This document shows positions 9,813-20,258 of a DNA stretch of 64,000 nucleotides, piece after piece. Within the stretch, counting starts at the first letter, position 1. Every line of letters starts with the position of its first letter. Both the position numbers and the translations under genes were made by a program. The stretch comes from Acrasis kona (lineage: Eukaryota > Heterolobosea > Eutetramitea > Acrasida > Acrasidae). Where the stretch lies: positions 1 to 64,000 of the forward strand of contig JAOPGA020001156.1 of NCBI GenBank assembly GCA_026419775.2, in the 5' to 3' direction. The notes below the pieces were generated by a model. That model ran no database searches and was not told the origin of the DNA. It worked only from the letters and a program-made list of their open reading frames with translations.

Positions 9813-12429
9813 TTAAAAAATGATTTCAATTCCTTCGAGTGCTTTTTCAACGCCTGTTTTTGCATTGTGATGTGTGTGGTCAATTATTCTTGTTTTGAAG
9901 TCGTTATAGTCTTCAAAAAGTTCTTTTTCTCTTTCACTTCGAATTCTATCTACAAGCTTAATATTGTTTAAAATCAAAACAAGGATTGTATGAGTATCAG
10001 TGTTTATAAAGACCTGTTTGGATGTTATATACGACCAATGAAATCTGTGTGCAATAAGTGGGCCATAAAACTCCTCGAATGAAGATCTATTAAACACAGC
10101 AATGCACTCGTCTTTGTTTAATTTAACTTGTGTCGGGCACTCATAGTGGTTGGAGACGAATACAAACAACTTGAAATCAGTGAGACCGGTATAGAATGAT
10201 TTGAATGCTTTGATTCGCTCACCTTTAATGTCATCTGCATTATGCCCCAAATCCTTTGTTTTATTCCTCCTGGGCGTTGCTAGCTTCATCTTATACAAGA
10301 TCGTAAGAGCAACGCCATCTACAGATTTCTTCTGTTTTGATTCTGGGTACAATATTTCATCTTTTTCTGAAATGTCCAAGGTGACAGCTGCATCAAACCC
10401 TTCAATTTTTTCTACGTTTGTGAAGTACACATTACGACTATTCCCAATGTTCTTGTCCTCTACACTCTCTAATGTCCTGGCTGCTCGACCATTTGGGTTG
10501 ATTGATGGATCTTTTAGTTCGTCGCTTTTACATTCGCCAACATTTACAAGAATGTCCTTCATATTGTCATTGGAAAACTTTGCACCCCTAAACATGTGCC
10601 CAATTTTGATATTTTCAAGACCAAGTAGGCTACGCAAATTCCCCGCGATGACACTATACGCGACAAAGAAATTTTCGTATGTCTCTCCTTGTTTTGGCAC
10701 ACTTTCCATGACAGAACGAATTTCTTTGAGAATAGATTTATGGTTATTGCTTTGAATAACGAGACGCACGAATACATTTGGCATGTCACAATAATAACGA
10801 CCGTCTTGTTCCATCCTCAAACTATATACTCCGGTCTCTGATAAAGGTAGCAATAGTTTTACGTCTTCATGAAATACAGGATCCTTTAGAAAGCAATAGT
10901 AGAATGCTTTCTTGATTTGTTCTGAATACTTGTCATCATATAATATTTGTTTGTAACCTTCTAATTCAATGTCTACTTTTAGTTGGATGTCATCAATCCT
11001 GCGCACATTTAAATGTTTTCCATTCATGAAATCATTGAAGGACTCTGATTCGGCTTTATCTTTGATCATCTCAGTGGTAGATTTCAAAAAATACTCCAGT
11101 GCCCTGGGTATATTGTTTTGTAGAGCGGTATGGATAAACACTCTACAACTACTCCAGCCATCATACAATGTGTTATCATAATTTTTTAAAACCTCAATAA
11201 TACCATCAGATTGTAGCGACGGGAGCGGGATGCGCACAGATTTGCGAGCACTTTTTCTAACGACTTCATTAAAGCTTATAATGCTGGTGCCACAAAATAC
11301 TGGTAACAGCACCACGTTGTGTACCACTCTCAAAACATTTGATGCAATTGCATACATGTTGTGGAACAAGGTCAAGGTGCCATCTTTTTCGAATAGCTGG
11401 TTATACTCATCGATTCCAAAATATATCAAGATCATTTCATCCTGGCTCATGTTGCGAGCAGCTCTGTAGTGATAGGCTACATGTCCAATAGCATCATTCA
11501 TATTGGGATAACCACCAAGTACTTGCGCTATTTCTTGTGAGAAGGAATCCAAATCTCTGCCACAAACTTTAGATATAAAGTATCCATACAGCAATCTTAT
11601 TGGCGCCGAGTGACCTGAACAGTCTGTACTACACACAGTCGATCCATTTCCATAACTTGTGAAGATCTGCAAGCAGTTTTCTAAAAGTCTGTTGAAACGC
11701 TGATACTTTTCACTGTTGCGATTCTTCTTTGAGAAGTTAATCATTTCGCCAACAGCCTCTTGGCACATTCTTGTTTTACCTGTACCAGGACCGTTTGAGA
11801 GGTCAACATTCTTAACACTATTTTTATCAACATTTGCGTTGGGATCCTTTTCAAATGAATCAAGAAACATTTCGGACGTTTTGAAACAGGCATCGTAAAT
11901 TGCTGCTACACTAACTTCGCGATCAACTAATTTCATGTTTAAGTTTTCGGTCGTGGCAATTAGTTTGTACTGATATACATCAAAATGTTGCGATAACAGG
12001 TCGTTGGCCTTTTTGAAATCTGTACAAAATGTTCCTATAAGAAATTAAATTTTGTTAAACAATTAAACTTACCGACTTCGAGATTAGGAGCATACTTAAA
12101 TCTACCTTGTTCATCCTGGGTAAGTTTGACTCTCTTCTTTGGGGGCTCGCAATCCTGTGGAAGTATTTCTTTTTTTACCACACACTCCATTACCCACTCG
12201 AAGGTTACAACTTTACCCACATCACCAACTTCAACTTCAGTCGGGATTTGATTATATACTTGATACGTATTCTATTTGTTAAAGACTTCTTTGAAAAGAA
12301 TGTTACCTCATCTATATTTTTTTTTTTGCATACTAAGCCTCCGTTGGCAGCAATAGTAAACATGACCTTAGAGGCTTGTTCAATCGGACCACTTATGTAG
12401 AAGATTTTGTCTTTGAAAAGTTCTGTCAT
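9813..12429 (-). CDS. BRCT - Crinkler-type P-loop NTPase - PD-(D/E)XK-like nuclease fusion protein
   Basis: Three exons join in frame: 12429-12307, 12271-12073 and 12034-9813 (introns of 35 and 38 nt), giving 847 aa. Residues 1-95 form a BRCT domain (KDKIFYISGPIEQASK, ANGGLV, VVTFEWVMECVVKKEILP), followed by a basic PPKKRVKL nuclear-localisation-like stretch. Residues about 185-400 are a STAND/AAA-like NTPase: Walker A GPGTGKTR (189-196), Walker B LIYFGIDEY (about 310-318), sensor-like VFCGTS. Near residues 655-675, FDAAVTLD followed by PESKQKK fits a D..ExK restriction-endonuclease-fold core, then beta strands and FNRSSFEEFYGPL. This NTPase-nuclease pairing is known from Crinkler (CRN/RHS-type) effectors and related selfish elements. 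Fusion to BRCT is the odd part. The nuclease assignment is inference. Confidence 0.7.
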
Positions 12430-12516
12430 ACCTTCAAACTTTTTTTCGGTATTACAACTCTATACCTTCCTTTTCCTTCTTAGATGACAATTTGTTGAAG
12501 AATGAGATTTTTATTT

Positions 12517-13377
12517 TTACATGTGGCCTATGGCACCACTGTGGTCATCGTTATAAAGCAGTGTGTTTATGATTCCGTAAGACTTTTTAGGTGGCTCCTC
12601 CAAACTCTTATCCCTCCGAACTCTACACGACCAAACCATTGCATCATGCCATTTATTGTCTCTCATTTGAATGATTTTATTAAAAAGCCCACTTGTGACC
12701 CACCCGCTATAATCTGTAAAGTATGTTTGAGTGTACCTTGTCTTGTTGGGTCCCAGTTTTTCAAAGACAATGCCTCCACTGGCCACGGCTCTAATGTATC
12801 CTTTATCTGGAGGGCAGTTTGGGTGCTTGACGCTTTTCCTAATCATGATATAGCCATCTTTGTATCTCCTAGCGCTGTGGATGAGACAAAAATCTCTGTT
12901 GCTCATTGGGAATGGAAGGTTGTACTGAAATTTTAGTACGGTTAGGGCGAATGCTGAAGATTCAATGTAGTCAATTTCGGTGATTGCACTAATCTCCTTC
13001 TCAATTTTTTGAATACAGTCCTTGTCCGTGTAAGCGTGAAATACCTCCTCCACACTGTACGGAATAACTCCAGTTTCACACATTTTCTTCGTTCCCTTCT
13101 TCCCATTATAAAAGACTGATTTACTAATCATGACCGTTCTATTATCACTTTTGAACACTGTCTCCCACATGTCTTTGTCTTTTATGTCTGCCAATATTCG
13201 ACTAAAATCCTCTTCTGTAACCTGTATCTGGTTTGGGTCATAGAGCATACCAGCATTCTTTTCATTGTTACAATCAGGATTGACCTTGTAAGAAGAGTTC
13301 AATCTCTTCATTACATCTATCGAAGGTCTCCTAAGGAACGAACTTTTAAATGAACCTAGTGCATTACTCGATGTCAT
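12517..13377 (-). CDS. START-domain lipid-binding protein
   Basis: A single-exon 286-aa protein. Residues about 55-270 read as a START domain: TVMISKSVFYNGKKGTKKM, the VEEVFHAYTD helix, PFPMSNRDFCLIHSARRY (close to the family's P..sRDf block), and the C-terminal amphipathic helix region near GWVTSGLFNKIIQ. START domains bind one lipid or sterol in a cavity and move it between membranes. The N-terminus is short and basic; no transmembrane helix is seen, so a cytosolic protein is likely. ATATAAC (about 13386-13392) lies 9-15 bases 5' of the ATG on the minus strand. The ligand cannot be told from sequence. Confidence 0.8.
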   Translation of the reverse strand: MTSSNALGSFKSSFLRRPSIDVMKRLNSSYKVNPDCNNEKNAGMLYDPNQIQVTEEDFSRILADIKDKDMWETVFKSDNRTVMISKSVFYNGKKGTKKMCETGVIPYSVEEVFHAYTDKDCIQKIEKEISAITEIDYIESSAFALTVLKFQYNLPFPMSNRDFCLIHSARRYKDGYIMIRKSVKHPNCPPDKGYIRAVASGGIVFEKLGPNKTRYTQTYFTDYSGWVTSGLFNKIIQMRDNKWHDAMVWSCRVRRDKSLEEPPKKSYGIINTLLYNDDHSGAIGHM

Positions 13378-13505
13378 GATGCCGTTATATAACTAAATTA
13401 AAACCTTTTAGTTAGTCTGATGATCATTCATGATCGACTTCTGAAAATGATACAAAACCAAAAGATACAACACAAAATTTAATATCAAACTAAATAAAGA
13501 CAATT

Positions 13506-15215
13506 TTATTGTGAAGACTGTTTTTGGATTGTGCTGTCATCAGCGATCAAGTTCGCTATATTTCGGCCGCTATTTGGGTTACTACAAACAAGGATTACAA
13601 AAGAATCTTACCTCCAAGCAGAAGCCTCCATCGCAGAAGAGAGACTTTCGACGGAATTAATGTAATACAAGTTTTCAGAAAGTTTGGCGGGAAGTCTATG
13701 ACCCTCTTCAAGTGCTTCTAATAGTGGATAACCATATTCAAAGTCATGCTGATATACAAAATGTTTTTCTGAAAACAAGGAGTCAAGTTCCTCTCTCGTT
13801 AGCCTCTCCTTTGATTGTACTTTATAAATTCTACAATTATTCTTCACATCAAACCATAATGCTTGGAAGGTCAAGAATGGACAGTTATTTACATCTATTG
13901 AGTTAGAAGAACATCGCATGTGTGAGACATCTACCTGCTACTTTCGTGGTTCTAATGACTAATGGGACGCTACCAACATTTTCACACTTGAAGTACTTGT
14001 GGTTGGGAACTCCACTAACAACAGCCAAACAAACCGGAACAAAATCTCTTTTTGGAATTTTACTTAAAAGTTGGTGCGCATCAGGTACATTTTTTATTTC
14101 AACGTTTAATTTTTCAAATGGAGCACCAAGAACGACTACATCAAAAACTTGAGTGGATGATTGACCAGATGGTCCTTTACTTGTCACTTGATATTTTCCA
14201 TCGTGAACCTGAAAATACATCATCAATGACTTTAAGTGAATGAATTTACCTTTTCAATAAAAGTGACTTTAGTGTTTCTCTTAATTGTGCATTTTTCAAT
14301 GCTTTTTGCAACTTCCTCAAAGAATGCTCCGTTACCCTTCTTGAACGTTCTTAGTTTTGAGCTGTCGCCTAATGAAAGTTATTAATAATGTTTGTAATAA
14401 ACTTGCCTGATAGTACTGTTGTCAACATTGCCATCGAATGGTAGCGATCTAAATTTTGCGAATAAATGTTTCTTGTTACTGGCTCAAGTACTTCGTTTAT
14501 GAATTTATCACTTACTCCGTACTTTGATAGGATGTTTTTAGCATTAATGTGAACCAAATGGACGGGCATGTATTTGCCGAAGGCAGTGTAGTAATCAACA
14601 TTGTTGAAATCAAGGAAGAGTTTAATGACATTATCTCCACCTTCCTTATCCTTGAACTTTTTGATTCCCAAGATTGAACCGAAACCGTAAGTGAAAACCA
14701 TACTAATGATGATCATTAATTGGTGTAATTTCTTATTAAAGAAGGACAAGATGGTACCCAAATACAAAAAGTCTTTGAAAGTATCAATTAATATTTTTTG
14801 GATTATAGAAACAAAGTAAAGTTTTGTAGGGCCACGGTATACAAATTGTTTTCCATCCCATACACCCAAACTCTCGACATCATCATATATATTAATTGTC
14901 TCCACAATCTTGTTGGTATTGGCGTTATTTTTCATCTTCTCCATGTAGTCCTCCCTGACTTTGACCACTGTTGGATTTACGCCTGTGTGATAGATGGATC
15001 CACCAAGATCTACTATAACATCATCCGTGACTTTGACTTGCTGTAGCCTTCCTCCCATCTTGATGATCATGGTTATTTCAATACTTGGTACTTACGTTGC
15101 TGCTTGATTCAAATATAGTAATATCGGTGTCTATATTCTTCTCAGCCATAAGCTTATCGAGATAAAATGAACTAGTGCAAGTTCCACATCCACCACCAAC
15201 GAAAGCAACCTTCAT
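13506..15215 (-). CDS. Prenylcysteine oxidase-like FAD enzyme
   Basis: Six exons: 15215-15096, 15058-14407, 14368-14250, 14208-13935, 13894-13612, 13581-13506; 507 aa. Exon 1 gives the dinucleotide-binding start VAFVGGGCGTCTSSFYL and the acidic strand end ITIFESSS; exon 2 continues MGGRLQQVKV and DLGGSIYH. Later blocks match the family (DRYHSMAMLTTVLSG, GNGAFFEEVAK, DVVVLGAPF). The last exon ends SNPNSGRNIANLIADD. The known enzyme cleaves farnesyl- or geranylgeranyl-cysteine to free Cys and an aldehyde, with FAD, in the lysosome. Intron 2 uses a GC donor (GCAAGT, 14406-14369), while the others are GT-AG and 32-41 nt. No clear signal peptide; the N-terminus starts directly at the FAD fold. Confidence 0.8.
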
Positions 15216-15880
15216 ATTGTTGTAATGAAACCTTTTCGAAGTTAATTTGTAAAAAAAATTAATTGAGTGGAGTTGAGGTCCTTCAAGTTCGGGAGGCGAA
15301 GATATATGGCAACCTTAAGTAATGCTGAAGACTCAAGGTGTAAATACGTTCTGTGACCCAGAGTAATTAATCGAAGGTAAATACCGTTACTAACAATTAC
15401 GAAATTTCAATTAGCTTGTATTTTATAAAAGTATCATGAACGTTGTTTATGTGGTAAGAACGATACCACTTCTATGTTTTCTATCAAGAATTAAAAATTC
15501 TGACTTAAGTACCATCAAACAGCTTTATCTTGGTCGTGAGAATGACAACAATGGATAGCTACACCAAATGACTCCTAGCTATCAAATTTTTTGGCGGTAA
15601 CAACTTGAGCTATTGTTCGCTTTGTAAATCCTAAATTGAATAAGGGTAACGTGCACGTGTGCAATTCAAGTTCCATGTTCTACTGCGGACCAAATACAAC
15701 TAGTCAACTAAATCCTTTGACTTCAATGTCAACGGGTAAAAAGTTGGGGGTTAAAAATATAGAACGTAGAGTCATTGTGTGGACTTGTTTAATTCTGGTT
15801 AACGTCATTCAAAATATCAATTTCTAACACACTACACCAAACGGCAACACAAAACTGTCAAAACTAAAAACACACAAAAA
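15216..15880. other. Divergent intergenic region
   Basis: About 660 bases separate two divergently transcribed genes, so both promoters probably lie here. An A-rich leader (AAAAACACACAAAAA) directly precedes the ATG at 15881. I see no RNA gene, long repeat or further ORF with coding character; the frame at 15636-15827 has none. Confidence 0.5.
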
Positions 15881-18800
15881 ATGCCTAGAACTAGATCTAG
15901 CGACCCCGTTGTCAGGTCGACGAGAAGAAATAAAATCGCGTATGACGAAAGTGCAACTGAATTATCCGAAGAAGAATATAATGACCCTGACGAAGAAGAG
16001 GATGAAAATACGATAATTATGGAATCAGAAACTTCCGAAGGAGAAGCACAAGAAAGCGATGATTTTACAGTCTCAGACGTTACTACAAAAAAAAAATTAA
16101 AAGGACCACATCCACGTCTTGGATCACGAGGAGGTAGATTAGGAAGACCACCCAAAACAAAAAACACACCGCCCCCAGTCGTGGAACCAAAAGCAGAAAA
16201 GAAATCAGCGCTCGCTCTTTGTGACGCATTACTATCACTAGGTGTCGCAGCTGCCACGCTTTCAGAATCAGATCAAGAAAAAGAGGACGCAAAGAATAAA
16301 ACGGACACAAACAACAAATCGTCGCCTTCGTCACCTCCATCGGATGACTCATCTCAAGAAGAAGAAGAAGAAGAAACCAAAACAAAACCAAAACCCATTT
16401 CAAATAGAGGAAGAGGACGTGGAAGAGGAAGACCAAGAAAAATTCAAAGATCACAATCCACAAGAAAATCATCTTCTCAGTCAACTTCAACTCCCACAAG
16501 AATAACTCGACTACAATCAAAAAAGGAAAACAAACAAAGCGAAAGCGAAGAAGAAGAAGAATCCAATTCAGAATCATCATCATCGGAGTCCAATGAACAA
16601 GATCAATCGGACATTCAAGATGACGAATTAACATCAGAAGACAAAACACCGGCAACTGATGACGATAATAACAATACGCTGACATTAAAAACATCATCAC
16701 CAAAATCTAAACTTTTAAAAACCACAAATCAAACGAAAAAACAAAATCAAATGAAAAAATCAATCAAAGTCGAAATGGACCCATCGATGGTGATTTTAAC
16801 TGAACAACCATCATCGGATCAAGACAGTAATAACAACAATACCAAAAATTCAGAAAAGACAATAGTAAGAAGGAGAAGAAGAGTTCGTCATTACACAACT
16901 ACTGCACCATCTACTATAATCAATAATGACATGAACGATAATCATCATGACAATACTACGATCGTTAATGACCAAGATAAAAACAATGTAGTATTACCAT
17001 TAGGTCCACCTCCACCTCCGACATGGACCTTACATAGTTGCATCAACTTGTCATGCAGAGGAAACACAATAGGCGACATTAACATGTTTATATCCGATCC
17101 AAGACTTTTGCATTACAAAATGTAAGTTGAAATTTCGAATTCCAAATTTCATCCTCCATTTTAGATTTGATCATTTTGAATTGAACATCAAAAAGAGAGT
17201 ACCCGTCGATAAAATCAATTCCATACCAAACTACTTGTTTGATTTTCTACTGTTCGAACCAAAATCAAATCAAATCGAAGAAAAGTTGAATCAATTTTAT
17301 TCCATTTTGAAATTAGATCAAATGGTTAGTTTTTATTTTGTTACTAATTGGTTATTTTTTTTATAGGTAGGAGTGATTGAGTTGAATGACGAAAAGAAGA
17401 AACAAAATGAAGATGGCGATGCCATGTTGTTATTTATACCAGTTGGAACCAAATTGGGCGTTCATATTAATTATGAGAGCGGTAATAATCATAACAAATC
17501 GATACAATGGCTAGGTGCAATCTTAAAGTCAAAATATACATCTTGTTCTAGTGGTGTTGAGGACGGTGGTCATGACGATGTTGGACAAATCAGTAAAGAA
17601 GAGAATGGCGATGAAGAAGATATTGTGTTACCACCAATGATACCTCCACCACCTCCTTATTCTGAAAAACCATTTATAAATGTAGTGTCGCCCCCTAAAA
17701 GTTACATTTGTAGGTTGATAAGGGATCAATTGAATTTGGTACTATCCGATCAACAAGTACTGACCATTGTCGAAATCGTAAAGACTAGTTTGTTGTTATC
17801 AATCGATACTACTCTATCCACACCTCAACAATGTATTGATCATGACGATGAAGGAGGTGGAATAAAGAAGAAGAAATTTATGATTGATGACGAAAGTAGT
17901 GAACATGATGATGATGGTGATATGGTGATTGATACAAAACAAAATGTAGTTGATATTAATCTAAATGATCGATTATATACACCAGAGAGTGCTACTCATT
18001 CTGTAACTACGCCAACAACTCCTAATCCATCTCCTCCTTCTCTCGAATCATTATCATCGACGATAAACGGCGTAGGTGGTGATAAAGGTGGTTATGATGA
18101 ACCAGAACATACTCCACCACCACCTCGTATAGAATCTCCAAAATCAAAAAGACATTCATTGGCGGCAGATAGTTCATCTACATCATCTGATTCCTCTGAT
18201 TCTTGTTCATCTCCTCATCGCATTCGTAAGGATCATTCGACATCGTCCTCCTTTTCTTCAACAAGGAAATACAGAAGAAGCGAATCATCTTCTAATCATC
18301 ACCACCACTTTTCTCATCCAGATTCTTCCACCTCTAATAATCACTCTCACCACAATAACAACAACTCTCCATTCTTTGATCACTCTTATCATAATCGCTC
18401 GACTACAAAATCCCAATCGCACTCTCCAATTCACAAATCATCTTTTCCATCCATTATCAACTCTTCCCCACCCAATAACCATAATAATAACTGGTACAGA
18501 CACAATGGTAGTAGTAACAACAGTACAGGAGGTGATGGTAACGAACCACCTCTTAAAAAGAGAAGAGAAGATGTTCAAGAGTATCCATCTCGTGTGTTGA
18601 GAATAGTTGGTAGATTTTCAGAAAATTTACCACCAGAGGAAATCAATCATGATTTTGTAAAGTACGGTCGGGTGAGATTGGTGGAAATTTCAAGAGATTA
18701 TAGAAGTGCATTTGTTGAATTTGACCGCACTGATGATGCAATTCTAGCGAGGAGAAAGCTAGAAGGGAGTAGTAAATATCCTAAAATTGATTTTTATGAC

Positions 18801-18953
18801 AGTCATCATCACCATAATCATTATCGTGATTCATCGAGTAGTGGTGGTAGCACTCGGTATAGAGGTCATTCTTATAGACACGAAAATAATTATAAAAGAT
18901 ATGGAAGGCAATCTATTGATGTGGAACAGCAGCAACATGTTGCTAAATATTGA
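15881..18953 (+). CDS. AT-hook / SPOC-like / RRM nuclear regulator
   Basis: Exons 15881-17121, 17165-17324 and 17367-18953 (introns of 43 and 42 nt) give 995 aa. The N-terminal 400 residues are acidic and Ser-rich with AT-hooks: GRLGRPPK and the stronger RGRGRGRGRPRK (about residues 176-187). A beta-rich region from LHSCINLSCRG through FDHFELNIKKRVP, LFDFLLFEP and AMLLFIPVGTKLGVH resembles a SPOC domain, which binds phosphorylated CTD or corepressors. A long Ser/His/Asn-rich linker follows. The C-terminus has one RRM: SRVLRIVGRFSENLPPEEI, VRLVEISRDYRSAFVEF. The order SPOC before RRM is the reverse of Spen/SHARP proteins. Role in transcription or RNA control is inferred; the SPOC call is moderate. 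Confidence 0.65.
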
Positions 18954-19162
18954 AAAATATAATGTAAAATAAAAAAATATATTTATTAAAATAATAATTC
19001 CTTTTGGTGAAGAATGGAGTGAAATGTCGTGCGTAAGTTGTTTGAAGATGTGGATAATGTGTTTATCGATTTTATTTCAATTGTTCTTGTTATGGTCGGG
19101 GATGATGTTATTACAAGGGATTAAAATAGCAGTAGGGTTTTTATGATTTAAAAAAACAAAGC

Positions 19163-19423
19163 ATGAGCAGCTCAGAACAGATCCCGGCAGACAAAGAGAT
19201 CGAAAGACAAGAGATTAATGCGACTACGAGTAGTCTTGCGAAGACACCAGAAGAAGGAGGGATGACTCAATTCATCAAGACTGTAGGAGGCGACGTTGCA
19301 AATATAGCGAACGAGTTGGGGCAGACTGCTGTTGAGAGTGCACTTTCGGTGAGAGATGCTGTAACGGAGACTTTTAACCCCCAACCGCAACTAAACACAA
19401 CAACTGACCAAGCCGATAAATAA
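19163..19423 (+). CDS. Small acidic hypothetical protein
   Basis: An 86-aa protein, MSSSEQIPADKE.., with no membrane segment. The middle (about 35-70: GGDVANIANELGQTAVESAL) is predicted as an amphipathic helix, somewhat like small LEA- or perilipin-like proteins, but no family is recognised. An A-rich leader (AAAAAAACAAAGC) precedes the ATG, as in neighbouring genes. The stop lies 13 bases from the stop of a convergent gene, with AATAAA overlapping the junction. Confidence 0.55.
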   Translation: MSSSEQIPADKEIERQEINATTSSLAKTPEEGGMTQFIKTVGGDVANIANELGQTAVESALSVRDAVTETFNPQPQLNTTTDQADK

Positions 19424-19436
19424 ATGTATTTTTTAT

Positions 19437-19859
19437 TTAGTGTGTATTGTTAATGTTTTCAAGAATTTGTCTACAGCCATCCATGTTAGCCTGTTCTATG
19501 TTCTTTAAAAGTACAGTGTATTCTTGTTCGGTTAGATGATCTTTTTTGTTTTGGAGTGCGTCCCAACACACCCTTTGTTGAGCTTGTGTAATTAATTTAT
19601 TACCTGTGGTTGCCATGTCCATTCCGCACAAAAACATGTTGTCTGACCCTGTTCCTTTGCTCAGGTTCAGTATGGAATCCGTCATGTTGATCTTTTCTTG
19701 CGTAGTGTATTTTTTACTAAACGTAGGGTCTTGCGAAAAGGGGAGCATATTGTATATTTGACTAGAGTGTTTATCAAAGTATTCTTCTAGTGGAACATCG
19801 ATATTGTTGTGCGTGATGAACTTTGCATCGGGCAAAGTGTATGGGTTGTTTTCTTGCAT
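19437..19859 (-). CDS. Small hypothetical protein
   Basis: Starting at the in-frame ATG at 19859 (MQENNPYTLP) the protein has 140 aa. An upstream methionine at 19904 exists but adds a poorly coding stretch. The sequence is helical and polar (YFDKHSSQIYNMLPF, LTEQEYTVLLKNIEQ) with three scattered cysteines and no signal peptide. No family is recognised. It converges on the small gene at 19163. Confidence 0.5.
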   Translation of the reverse strand: MQENNPYTLPDAKFITHNNIDVPLEEYFDKHSSQIYNMLPFSQDPTFSKKYTTQEKINMTDSILNLSKGTGSDNMFLCGMDMATTGNKLITQAQQRVCWDALQNKKDHLTEQEYTVLLKNIEQANMDGCRQILENINNTH

Positions 19860-20258
19860 GCTTAAAATAGAATTGATAGTGTGATGATACTTTATTAAAA
19901 ACAAGATTAAGTACCCGATCGGTGGCCTGGTGATTATAGTAGATGCGTAAATGATTTACATCACTAATAGTCTTGTTCATTTAGTAGTGGCCGTTTCAAA
20001 TCCCGGATGGTTTACTCAGATGTGAACAACTCATATTTCGTTCGAGTTTTGTATTTGAGATGTGTTCTTTTTAAAGGACTCACCGCAAATCAAGCTTTTA
20101 CTATGGCTAAACTACAGAACTTGAAACTCTTGAACTTAGTGACCACTCTATTGATGACTATTACTTCAGTTTCAAATTTAAGAAGCTCTATGCTTCCAGT
20201 CAAACATTTATGATCGGGGCCTACACAATATCTTGTAACGCGGTGATTGAGATTTACA
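19860..20258. other. Intergenic region upstream of the TIG/EGF gene
   Basis: About 400 bases. An open frame at 20110-20340 overlaps the start of the next gene in another frame and has no good ATG; I regard it as chance. No RNA gene or repeat is seen. Confidence 0.4.

Noticed and set aside
16083-16703. 206-aa minus-strand ORF, hydrophobic
   Set aside because: Antisense shadow of the Ser/Glu-rich coding region of the AT-hook gene.
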